Source: Rhodoblastus sp963713695
GTDB lineage: Bacteria; Pseudomonadota; Alphaproteobacteria; Rhizobiales; Beijerinckiaceae
Assembly (NCBI GenBank): GCA_963713695.1
Contig: CAVQMU010000002.1
Span: 774,272-838,271 of the forward strand
Reading direction: 5' to 3'
Length of the DNA: 64,000 nucleotides
The position numbers and the translations under genes were made by a program. This document shows positions 9,380 to 17,863 of this stretch, piece after piece (the first letter of the stretch is position 1; each line of letters opens with the position of its first letter). Below the pieces are notes generated by a model. That model saw nothing but the letters and a program-made list of their open reading frames with translations. It ran no database searches and was not told where the DNA came from.

Positions 9380-11584
9380 TCAACGCAAGTCGATCACGCG
9401 CCCTTGGCGCGCCTCGGCGAAATTGCTGTGCGGCAGGTCGAGATCGACTCTCCGACCGGCCGTCGACTTCATCAGCGTCTCGATTGAGCCGAGGGCGTCG
9501 GAGGATTTCTTCGACAATTGTTCGCGCCGGCGCGGCGCCTGTCCGCCGTCCTGTGTCGTCAGCTGCACGATCGGCCCGAGCTGTTCAGGCTCAAGCGTGG
9601 AGCCGGGCAGGGGCTTCAGCTCGACGCCGCTATGGGCGTATTGCATGATGTCATGCCAGGTCATCGCCGGCAGCGTGCCGCCGGTCATCTTCTCCATCGG
9701 CTGGTCGTCGTCATTGCCGTACCAGACGACGCCGACGAAATTGCCGGTGTATCCGCAGAACCAGGCGTCCTTGTAGTCGTTGGTCGTGCCGGTCTTGCCA
9801 GCGACCTTGATGCCGTCGAGCTTGGCGCGTCCGCCGGTGCCTTGCTCGACCACTTGCGTCATCATCCACACGAGATCGTTGATGAAGCGCGGCTCGATCA
9901 CCTGCTGCGGCTGCTCGCCGTCGCGGTCGTGGCTGTAGATCAGCTCGCCGCGGCTGTTGAAGATTTCCAGCGCAGCGTAGGGTTTGATGCGCCTGCCGCC
10001 GTTGGCGAAAGCCGAATAGCCGGTCGCCTGGTCCATCACTCGGACTTCGTCGGCGCCGAGCGGCAACGACTGGGTGTCGGGCAAGGGAGCGGTGACGCCG
10101 AGGCGATGGGCGGTCGACGTGATGCGGGCGCGGCCGCGCTTCCAGTCGCCGTCGCCGATCGCCTGGGTCAGGCGCGCGGCCACCGTGTTCAGCGAATGGG
10201 CGAGGGCGTTCCACAGCGGCATGGCGCCGCCGTATGAGCCGCCGTAATTTTTCGGACACCAGTTGTTGTCGCAGATCGGCCCGTCAACCACCGTGGTCGA
10301 CGGCTTGAATTTTCCCGACATCAGCGCGGTCAGGTAGACATAGGGCTTGAAGGACGAGCCTGGCTGTCGCTGCGCCTCGATGGCGCGGTTGAACTGGCTC
10401 GCGCCGTAATCGCGCCCGCCGACCATGGCCCTGACGGCGCCGAGCGGCTCCAGGATGACCGTCGCAGCCTGCTTGGCGTGATAGGCCGGCCCGCTCTCGC
10501 GCAGCATGGTCTCGATGGTGGACTCGGCCTTCTTCTGAAGGCTGGAATCCAGGGCGGTGCGCACGGTGAAGACGCGGTCGGGGCCGAGCTTGCCGGCATC
10601 CGTCAAGGCCTTGATTTCGTTGAAGGCCCAATCGAGGTACCAGTCGGGCGAGGAGGATTCCGCGCCACGATCGATCGCCGAGGCGGGATTGCGCTTGGCG
10701 TCGGCGATCTGGTTGTCCTGCAGATAGCCAGCGGCGACCATATTGTTCAGCACGTCGTTGGCGCGGGCGCGGGCGGCGGGAAGATTGACATGCGGCGCAT
10801 ATTTGGTCGGCGCCTTGAACAGGCCGGCGAGCATGGCCGCCTGGGCCAGCGACACATCCTTGATCGACCGGCCGAAATAGAATTGCGCCGCCGCCTGCGC
10901 GCCGAAGGCGCCACCGCCCATATAGGCGCGGTCGAGATAGAGCTGCAGGATTCGCTTTTTGCTCAGATGGGATTCAAGCCAGAAGGCGAGAAAGGCCTCG
11001 TTGATCTTGCGGGTGAGCGTGCGCTCGTTCGACAGGAACAGATTTTTCGCCAGCTGTTGCGTCAGGGTCGAGCCGCCCTGCACCACGCCGGAGGAACGGG
11101 CGTTGACGGTCAGCGCGCGGCCAAGTCCGATCGGATCGACGCCCCAATGTTCGAAAAACCGCCGGTCCTCGGTGGAAAGCACAGCCTGCACGAAATAATC
11201 GGGATATTGGTCGAGCGACACCGCATCGTCGTGCAATATGCCGCGCCGTCCGACTTCGACGCCGTAGCGGTCCTGGAAGGTGACCGCGAGATCGGCCTTT
11301 TTCAGCCAGTCGCCGGCGGCTGTGAGCCGAAAGGCCGGCTGCGCCAGCACGACCAGCGCCAGCCCGCCGAAAACGCCGAGGGTCAGCGCCTCGCAAGCGA
11401 CCTCGACTGCGGCGCGCGCGCCGCCGCGCACATGGAAACGATCCATGAAGCTGGAAAAATCAACCCACAGCTCCCTGGCGTCGACGCCGGCGCCGTAAAT
11501 CGTGGAATCGAGCCAGGAATCGAACGCCAGCAAGGCGTTGCGCAGGACGCGAACCCAATTGGCGTTGCGGAAATCGGTGGACAA
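9380..11584 (-). CDS. Class A penicillin-binding protein (PBP1A family)
   Basis: Bifunctional peptidoglycan glycosyltransferase/transpeptidase of 734 residues, anchored by an N-terminal helix (ALTLGVFGGLALVVLAQPAF). The GT51 domain has the catalytic Glu in VLSTEDRRFFEHWGVD and the motif GGSTLTQQLAKNLFLS, then KRILQLYLDRAYMGGGAFG. The transpeptidase domain carries the nucleophile Ser in PGSSFKPYVYL (SxxK), SLN in AHSLNTVAA, and KTGTTNDYKDAWF (KTG). The start is a TTG, with an in-frame stop shortly upstream and no ATG or GTG between. It is the first gene of a minus-strand unit with the kinase and response regulator, an uncommon pairing. About 180 nt separate it from the divergent ycgN-like gene. 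Confidence 0.92.
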   Translation of the reverse strand: MSTDFRNANWVRVLRNALLAFDSWLDSTIYGAGVDARELWVDFSSFMDRFHVRGGARAAVEVACEALTLGVFGGLALVVLAQPAFRLTAAGDWLKKADLAVTFQDRYGVEVGRRGILHDDAVSLDQYPDYFVQAVLSTEDRRFFEHWGVDPIGLGRALTVNARSSGVVQGGSTLTQQLAKNLFLSNERTLTRKINEAFLAFWLESHLSKKRILQLYLDRAYMGGGAFGAQAAAQFYFGRSIKDVSLAQAAMLAGLFKAPTKYAPHVNLPAARARANDVLNNMVAAGYLQDNQIADAKRNPASAIDRGAESSSPDWYLDWAFNEIKALTDAGKLGPDRVFTVRTALDSSLQKKAESTIETMLRESGPAYHAKQAATVILEPLGAVRAMVGGRDYGASQFNRAIEAQRQPGSSFKPYVYLTALMSGKFKPSTTVVDGPICDNNWCPKNYGGSYGGAMPLWNALAHSLNTVAARLTQAIGDGDWKRGRARITSTAHRLGVTAPLPDTQSLPLGADEVRVMDQATGYSAFANGGRRIKPYAALEIFNSRGELIYSHDRDGEQPQQVIEPRFINDLVWMMTQVVEQGTGGRAKLDGIKVAGKTGTTNDYKDAWFCGYTGNFVGVVWYGNDDDQPMEKMTGGTLPAMTWHDIMQYAHSGVELKPLPGSTLEPEQLGPIVQLTTQDGGQAPRRREQLSKKSSDALGSIETLMKSTAGRRVDLDLPHSNFAEARQGRVIDLR

Positions 11585-11762
11585 GACGCTACTCCGGCAT
11601 TCGCGGCCTTCGCCGCGCGACCGCTTTTAACATTGTATTAACACTCTTGACGAGCAAGACGCGCCGTCGCATCCCGGAGACGGAAATTTTTTCCGACGCC
11701 GGGCGGCTTAACCCGCGCAATAAGCGCGCCAGGAAATTTTGCGTCATTTTGAAGCAGGCTGC

Positions 11763-12257
11763 ATGGTCAAGGAAACACGGGAACCGTTCTGGCGCGGGCG
11801 AAAGCTGGCCGATTTCTCCAAATCGGAATGGGAGAGCCTGTGCGACGGCTGCGGCCGCTGCTGCCTGGTCAAGCTCGAGGACGAGGATACCGGAGAGGTG
11901 CATTTCACGGATGTCGGCTGCCGCCTGCTCGACGTGAAAACCGCCCGCTGTGCCGATTACGGCCACCGCTCGCGCCGCGTGAAGGACTGCCTGCGCCTCA
12001 ATGCCGACAATGCCGGAAACCTCGGCTGGCTGCCGCCGACCTGCGCTTATCGGCTGATCGCGCGGGGCGAGGACTTGCCCGACTGGCATCCGCTGGTCAG
12101 CGGCCGGCCTGAGAGCGTGGTCGAGGCGGGCATCTCGGTGCTCGGCCGGGTCAGCTCGCTGGAGGACGAGTTGAGCGTCGACGAGATCATTGACCGCATC
12201 GTCGCCTGGCCGGGCAAGGTCCCGAAAGCCGCAAAGAAGCCGTCACGCAAAAAATGA
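11763..12257 (+). CDS. YcgN-family cysteine-cluster protein (UPF0260)
   Basis: Conserved 164-residue protein of the YcgN/UPF0260 family, of unknown function, with a Cys cluster that probably binds a metal or FeS centre. Visible are CDGCGRCCLVKLED near the N-terminus, then CRLLD, ARCADY, VKDCLRL and PTCAYRLI, which keep the family's Cys order. The N-terminal KETREPFWRGRKLADFSKSEWESLC is a hallmark. The start at MVKETREPFW matches homologues better than an ATG eight codons upstream. A Lys/Pro-rich tail (KAAKKPSRKK) ends the protein. Downstream lie two copies of a short dispersed repeat. Confidence 0.88.
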   Translation: MVKETREPFWRGRKLADFSKSEWESLCDGCGRCCLVKLEDEDTGEVHFTDVGCRLLDVKTARCADYGHRSRRVKDCLRLNADNAGNLGWLPPTCAYRLIARGEDLPDWHPLVSGRPESVVEAGISVLGRVSSLEDELSVDEIIDRIVAWPGKVPKAAKKPSRKK

Positions 12258-12303
12258 GGCATTAACAGCGTCTTGCGCGTTAAGCTTTCGGTAATGCCCA
12301 AAT

Positions 12304-12352
12304 CGGGAAAAGCCGATCAACCGCAGATCAAAACCGGCACGAATCACTTTTC
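12304..12352. repeat. Dispersed intergenic repeat, copy A
   Basis: First of three similar blocks of about 48 bp within 1 kb. It contains CGGGAAAAGCCGATCAACC, a short GCAGATCAAAA link, then CCGGCACGAATCACTTTT. It carries two GATC sites and one GAATC (GANTC, the CcrM methylation site). It lies between the convergent ycgN-like gene and the spermidine-synthase-like gene. Confidence 0.8.
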
Positions 12353-12422
12353 CGCGCCAATGCTATTTTGTTTCGTTCTTTAATTTTTTCCTGCCATTCG
12401 CGCCGCTGCGGGCGTCCCGGAA

Positions 12423-12472
12423 CGGGAAAGACCGATCAACTGCGGATCAAAGCCGGCACGAATCACTTTTTT
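12423..12472. repeat. Dispersed intergenic repeat, copy B
   Basis: Second copy, same orientation, differing from copy A by a few substitutions (GACCGATCAACTGCGG instead of GCCGATCAACCGCAG), followed by the same CCGGCACGAATCACTTTT. It ends just short of the stop of the minus-strand gene at 12495. Confidence 0.8.
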
Positions 12473-12494
12473 GCGCCCGCCGCGCTTTGTTCGC

Positions 12495-13163
12495 TCAACC
12501 GCGAACGGCGATCCAGATCATGTGCCGCGCGCCGCGCCGGCGACCGGCGCGGACAGGGGTTTCCTCGACTGAAAAACCGGCCTTGCGCAGGCGGCGAGTG
12601 AAGTTTTCGTCAGGTCCTGATGACCAGACCGCCAGCAGGCCGCCCGGCTTCAGAGCTTTTTTCGCGGCTGCAAGGCCCGCAGCGTCATAGAGCGCGTCGT
12701 TGGCCTTTCGGGTCAGTCCGTCAGGGCCGTTGTCCACGTCGAGCAAAATGGCGTCATAGGCGCCTGCGACCTCGCGGATCATGGCGAGCACGTCGCCCTC
12801 GCGGATAGTCACACGCGAATCCCCGAGCGAGCCGGCGAAAACCTCGGCCATCGGGCCGCGCGCCCAGGCGACGACGGCGGGGACGAGTTCTGCGACTTCG
12901 ATGTTTGCGGAGGCGTCGAGCGCTCCGAGCGCGGCGCGCAGGGTGAATCCCATGCCTAGGCCGCCGATCAGCACCCGCGGCGTTTTCCGCCCGGCGAGTC
13001 TTGTTGCGCTCAACGAGGCCAGGGCCTCCTCCGAGCCGCTCAGGCGGGAGTTCATCAGCTCATTGTCGCCGAGCATGATGGAAAACTCATTTCCACGCCG
13101 CTTGAGTTTCAGGGCGCCGCCGCCGGGAATGGCCGCCGTGTCGAGGTGAATCCAAGGGAGCAA
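12495..13163 (-). CDS. Spermidine-synthase-fold methyltransferase-like protein
   Basis: A 222-residue protein of the spermidine/spermine synthase superfamily. The nucleotide-binding core is visible: PRVLIGGLGMGFTLRAAL (motif I), ANIEVAELVPAVVAWARG (the acidic residue after strand 2), VTIREGDVLAMI and YDAILLDVDNGPDGL. It lacks the long N-terminal domain of true SpeE, so aminopropyl transfer is not established; similar short proteins are annotated only as SpeE-like. The start is a TTG at 13163 (LPWIHLDTAAIPGGG), matching the usual homologue beginning. It is flanked on both sides by copies of the dispersed repeat. Confidence 0.75.
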   Translation of the reverse strand: MLPWIHLDTAAIPGGGALKLKRRGNEFSIMLGDNELMNSRLSGSEEALASLSATRLAGRKTPRVLIGGLGMGFTLRAALGALDASANIEVAELVPAVVAWARGPMAEVFAGSLGDSRVTIREGDVLAMIREVAGAYDAILLDVDNGPDGLTRKANDALYDAAGLAAAKKALKPGGLLAVWSSGPDENFTRRLRKAGFSVEETPVRAGRRRGARHMIWIAVRG

Positions 13164-13231
13164 TAAGAGGGCCTGTCTGGAGGAGGCTGATTAAGATTTT
13201 ATGTTTATATCAACCGCTTCGTCGTCCCCAA

Positions 13232-13276
13232 CCGGGACTTTCCGATCATTGCTGGATCAAAACCGGCACGAATCAG
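13232..13276. repeat. Dispersed intergenic repeat, copy C
   Basis: Third, more divergent copy in the same orientation: CCGGGACTTTCCGATCATTG, then CTGGATCAAAA and CCGGCACGAATCA. It sits between the start of the spermidine-synthase-like gene and the stop of the dipeptidase gene. The 3' half is the best conserved part in all three copies. Confidence 0.7.
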
Positions 13277-13315
13277 CGATGCGCCTGAATTCCATGTATG
13301 TTCGCTAATGCCTGT

Positions 13316-14698
13316 TCACTTGGCCAGAGCGTCGAGTATCCGCGCCCAGCTTCGCGCGCCCTTGCGGAACGAGGACAGCTCATATTTCTCGTTGGGCGAG
13401 TGGATGCGGTCGTCGTCGAGCCCAAAACCGACCATCAGCGAATCCATCTTCAATTCGCGCTTGAACAGGCCAACCACGGGTATCGAGCCGCCTGACGCCG
13501 CCAGCACCGGCGGCCGGCCCCATTCGGCCTCAAGCGCACGGCTGGCGCGCAAAATGGCTTCGGAGCGGAAAGACAGCGACAACGCCGGACTTGCGCCGTG
13601 ACTTAAGAATTCCGCCTCGCAATCTTCGGGCAGGCAGTTCTTCACATAGGCGCGAAAACTTTCCGCGATCGCCTGTGGATTTTGCTTGCCGACGAGTCGG
13701 AAGGAGAATTTTGCACTGGCCTGCGCCGGCAGCACGGTCTTCGAGCCCTGGCCCGTATAGCCGCCGACGATGCCGTTGACGTCGCAGGTCGGGCGCGCCC
13801 AGATCTGCTCCAGCACCGAATAATCGGCCTCTCCGGCGGGCAGGGACAGGCCGACCGCGCCGAGAAATTCCTTGGGGTCGAATTTCAGCGCCGCCCATTG
13901 CTCCTTGATATCCTCGGGCAGCTCCGGGACGCCTTCGTAAAAGCCAGGTAAAGTTACGCGCCCCGTGTCGTCATGCAGGCCGGCGACGATGCGCGACAGC
14001 ACATGAATAGGGTTGACCGCCGGGCCGCCGAACATGCCGGAATGCAGGTCGCGACTCGCGCCCTTGACGATGACCTCCTCCAGCACGAGGCCGCGCAGCA
14101 TGCAGGTGATCAGCGGAGTCTCGCGGTCCCACATGTTGGTGTCGCAGACCAGCATCAGGTCGGCCTTCAATTCCCTTGCGTTTTCCGCGATGAAAGCCGG
14201 CAATGAGGTCGAGCCGGATTCCTCCTCGCCCTCGAACAGGATTGTGACATTGCAGGGCAGGCCGCCATTGGCCCGGAAGGCGCGGCAGGCCTCGACGAAG
14301 GTCATCAATTGTCCCTTGTCGTCGGCCGCGCCGCGCGCCACAATTCTCTTTCCGGTCTCCGCATCCGCCATGTGCGGCGCGAAGGGATCGGTTTCCCAGA
14401 GATCGAGGGGATCGACGGGTTGCACGTCATAATGGCCGTAAAACAGCACATGCGGCGCATCGGCCCGCGCCGCCTTGGCCTTGGCGACCACCATCGGATG
14501 GCCCGCGGTTTTCCGTGACGAGGCCTCGAACCCCAGGGACTGCAACTGCCCGACCAGCCAGTCGGCGGCCGCGGCGCAATCGGGCGCAAAGGCCGGGTCG
14601 GTCGAAATGGATTTATAGCGCAGCAGTTCGAACAACCGGTCCAGCGCGCCCTCGCGGTCATCATCAAGGCTTGCAAGCACTTTTTCGAGTTGGGGCAT
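13316..14698 (-). CDS. M20-family metallo-dipeptidase (ArgE/DapE/CNDP-like)
   Basis: Zinc-dependent exopeptidase of about 460 residues. The metal-site motifs run in the usual order: VLFYGHYDVQPV (His then Asp), RGAADDKGQLMTF (bridging Asp), LFEGEEESGSTSL (catalytic Glu and ligand Glu), LMLVCDTNMWD, and a C-terminal His in DDRIHSPNEKYEL. The dimerisation domain lies between about residues 190 and 310 (DLHSGMFGGPAVNPIHVL). The form matches M20 dipeptidases of the CNDP type rather than DapE. The start MPQLEKVLASLDDDREGAL at 14698 was chosen over a longer frame. Cytosolic peptide turnover is the likely role. Divergent from the pterin dehydratase gene. Confidence 0.9.
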   Translation of the reverse strand: MPQLEKVLASLDDDREGALDRLFELLRYKSISTDPAFAPDCAAAADWLVGQLQSLGFEASSRKTAGHPMVVAKAKAARADAPHVLFYGHYDVQPVDPLDLWETDPFAPHMADAETGKRIVARGAADDKGQLMTFVEACRAFRANGGLPCNVTILFEGEEESGSTSLPAFIAENARELKADLMLVCDTNMWDRETPLITCMLRGLVLEEVIVKGASRDLHSGMFGGPAVNPIHVLSRIVAGLHDDTGRVTLPGFYEGVPELPEDIKEQWAALKFDPKEFLGAVGLSLPAGEADYSVLEQIWARPTCDVNGIVGGYTGQGSKTVLPAQASAKFSFRLVGKQNPQAIAESFRAYVKNCLPEDCEAEFLSHGASPALSLSFRSEAILRASRALEAEWGRPPVLAASGGSIPVVGLFKRELKMDSLMVGFGLDDDRIHSPNEKYELSSFRKGARSWARILDALAK

Positions 14699-14817
14699 GA
14701 TGTCTCCGCGTGGATCGTCAGGCAAACTAGCAGCAGCGGCGCGGCGCGTCACTTGCAGGAGTCGGAGCCGGCGCCTTTTTCGTATGGCCGGCGTTGAACA
14801 CGCAAGGAGGGCGCGAC

Positions 14818-15078
14818 ATGATTGAAATTCCGCATGGCTGGAGCGGCGACGACAAGCGCATCGCCAAGATATTCAAGTTCAAAACTTTTGCGGAGGCGCT
14901 CGGTTTCATGGTCGAAACGGGGCTTTTCTGCGAGCGTCAGGATCATCATCCCGAATGGAAGAATATTTACAACAAGATCTGGGTGGAACTGGCGACCCAC
15001 GATGCCGGCCGCGTCACCGAGAAGGACTTGGCGCTGGCCAAGCATATGGACGCCGTTTTTGAGCGGACCAGGGCGTAG
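14818..15078 (+). CDS. phhB: Pterin-4a-carbinolamine dehydratase
   Basis: Small enzyme (86 residues) that dehydrates 4a-hydroxytetrahydrobiopterin, recycling the cofactor of phenylalanine hydroxylase; it may also support other pterin cofactors. The active-site stretch RQDHHPEWKNIYNKIWVEL and the following THDAGRVTEKDLALAKHMD carry the family His pair and the THD motif. The ATG at 14818 follows a strong Shine-Dalgarno AAGGAGG (14804-14810) with a 7-nt spacer, so it is preferred over an ATG eight codons upstream. No phenylalanine hydroxylase gene is in the window. It converges on the PAS kinase gene with only a few bases between stops. Confidence 0.9.
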   Translation: MIEIPHGWSGDDKRIAKIFKFKTFAEALGFMVETGLFCERQDHHPEWKNIYNKIWVELATHDAGRVTEKDLALAKHMDAVFERTRA

Positions 15079-15084
15079 CGCTTT

Positions 15085-17545
15085 TCAAGCCGCAGAGGAA
15101 AAGGCGATCTTCTTGCGCGCCGCCTCGAGCGGGCCCGGCAGGTGGATGCAGACCCTGGCGCCCTCGCCGGGCGAAGAATTCGATCCGCAATTCGCCGCCG
15201 TGCATTTGCGCCAGCGAGCGGGCGATCGACAGGCCGAGCCCCGGGCCTTTCATGCCGTCATGCATCAAGGGCGATCTTTGCTCGAACGGATGGCAGACCA
15301 GGGCGATTTCCTCGACGCTCATGCCGCAGCCGCTGTCCTCCACCACGATATCGTGCGCCGCGCCGCGCTGCAGCGCGCGGACCGAAATGCGCCCGCCTTC
15401 CGGCGTGAATTTCACGGCGTTTTTCAGGAGTATGCCGACAATGCGGCGCAGAGCCTCGGCGTCGGCGACAAGGCGACTGTCGCCGGACGGGAAGAATTCG
15501 ATCGTCACATTCTTGGCTTCGGCGGGAGAGCGGAATTCGTCCACCGCCTGCGCCAGAGTTGGCGCGAGCTCGATCTCCTGGACGTGCAGGGTGATCTGCC
15601 CGGCGTCGAGCCGGGACATTTCCAGCACGTCGCTGATGACGCCATGCAGATATTCGCCGGATTGCCGGATATGGCTGGCGTAGTCGACATAGCGGGGATT
15701 GCCGATATCGCCGAAAAATTGCTGCTCCATGACCTCGGCAAAGCCGATGATATGGGTCAGCGGCGTGCGCAACTCGTGGCTCATGTTGGCCAGGAAATCG
15801 GACTTGGCGCGATTGGCCGTTTCGGCGCAGGCCTTCTGCTCGAGATAGCGCTCGGCTAGTTCCGCCAGTTGTTGCGCCTGAAGTTCGAGGGTCTGGCGCG
15901 ATTTGCGCAGGTCGGCGATGGTCGCCATCAGCCGCCTTTCACTGTCGAGCAATTGCCCCTCGTGCCGCTTGAGGTCGGAAATGTCGGTGCCGACGGAGAC
16001 GTAACCGCCGTCCTTGGTGCGCCGCTCGTTGATCTGCAGCCAGCGGCCATCGGCCAAGCGCGCCTCGTAGACGCGTCCGCCCCCGAGCGGCTCCCGCGCA
16101 GTTTCGGTCTGTTCCACGAAACTCTGCGAACAGGCCATGGCCTGGTCGTAAGGCGTGCCGGGCGCGGTGCTGTCGGCGGGCAGGCCGTGCAGGCGCTGGA
16201 ATTTTGAATTGCACAGCACGAGGCGATTTTGCGCGTCCCACAGAACGAAGGCTTCCGAAATGGTCTCGACCGCGTCGCGCAGGCGTGTGTCGGCGGCGGC
16301 GCTGCGTTCGGCGAGCCGCACCTGCTCGGAAATATCGATGGCGATGCCGACGAGATGCGGCGCCTTTTCGCGTCCTTCGTGGATGATCTGCGCGCGCGCC
16401 CTGATCCACACCCATTCTCCCCCGGCATTGCGGATGCGGAAGGCGTGATCGATAGAGGCGGCGCGGCGGGCGATGAGCAATTCGGCGATTTCGGAGAGGT
16501 CGCCGTCATCGGGGTTGATCAGCGCCTTGAGGTCTCCGAAGGACAGAAACTCCTCGCTCGGGGGCATGTCGAGCATGTCGTACATCGAATCCGACCAGTA
16601 GATGCGGCCGCTGGAAAGATCCCAGTCCCACAGGCCGCAGCGGCCGCGGTTCAAGGCGGCGTCGATGCGGTTGCGGATGCGGGCGCGATCGGATTCGGCG
16701 TCGATGGCGCGGCTGGCCTGGGCGAAATAGGCAAAGGCCACGATCGCCATGACGCCTGCGGTGAGCGCCAGCAAAATGGCGGAGCGCCAGACCGATCCGC
16801 GCCATTCGGCCAGCGCGCTGTCAACCGGCTGGAGGATGGCGAGCTGGCCGAATGGCGCTTCGAGGTTGCGCACCGCAGCCAGGGTCTCCACGCCATCGGG
16901 CAGGACGACTCGCATCGGGCCGGCCTTTTCCGCGAATACCGTGAGGGGCTGCGCGGCGCCGAGCTTGGCGCTCAGAGTGGTTTCGCGCATGGCGCCCGGC
17001 GGCAGGACGGCGACGATCTGGCCGGCCTCGTCGGTGAGCGCGAGGATGCGGCCATGCGCAAGCACGCGGCCTTGCGCCGCGTCGAGCAGCATGGCGGGAG
17101 GCGCGCCGGGGGCGGTCTGGCGGAGGGCGGCGTTGAGATCGTCGACGGCGAGCCGCGAGACCATGTCGAGTTCGGCCAGGGCTTCCGGCACGACGCGCGC
17201 ATGGCTCTGCAGGGCGATCTGCGCGGCGACGCCGAAGAGGGTCAAAAGAAAGAGGATGATCATCGCCGGCACGGCGCGGCGCAACAAAGGCTCCATGCGT
17301 TCGGCAGGAGTGAGTGGGCTGATGGGGGCGGCGGCGTCAGATGCCGGTCCGCGCCCGGCGTCGGGAAAAGGAATGTCCTGAAGAGCGAAGGCTTGAAAAG
17401 TCATGTCATGGTCATGAAAGGGAGGAATTCTCTGGTCGTCGCCGTCATTGCGCGGGGGCAGTGCGGCTGTTGTTTTTTCCGTTCCGGGTCTGGCGGCCTG
17501 CGCATCAGGGCATAAAGAGGCGCCTGCCGCGTTTGCACGCGCCAT
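15085..17545 (-). CDS. PleC/DivJ-like PAS sensor histidine kinase, frameshifted near its C-terminus
   Basis: Membrane sensor kinase of about 820 residues. Cytoplasmic N-terminus, first helix about 91-112 (AVPAMIILFLLTLFGVAAQI), a periplasmic domain, a second helix near 255-277 (SAILLALTAGVMAIVAFAYF), then two PAS domains (DWDLSSGRIYWSDSMYDML; AVETISEAFVLWDAQNRLVL). HisKA has DFLANMSHELRTPL with His about 590, and HATPase has LLKNAVKFTPEGG, DSGCGM and GPGLGLSIARSL. After GGELRIE the family ending (SPGEGARVCIHLPGPLEAARKK) lies in another frame and stops at 15085, so there is one indel near 15170-15180. The start ATG at 17545 has GGGAG just upstream. No response regulator is adjacent. The style resembles PleC-type kinases, but function is not proven. 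Confidence 0.83.
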
Positions 17546-17863
17546 GTCACTCTCCCACTGTGAAGGAAACCGGGCGACCCGGAGCATTAAGCCACGCCCC
17601 CGAATCACCTTCAGTTGAATTTGGCGCTGACTTTTTGTCCAGACTAAAATTTGGTTAACGACGAGGTTTCGCGTCGGAAATCGTTTACGCCTTGACCTTA
17701 CGGCGTTTTCTCGCGTCAGGCTCACATTCCCTCGGTTTGCGGGGGAAGATCGTGCTTGGCTGGCGGCCTCGAAAACTTGCGTGAGCCTTGCAGGAGCTTC
17801 AACGCCCAACCTCCGGCGGACGGGACGGCCGTCGCCAGACGGTCGTCTAACGACCGGGCATTG

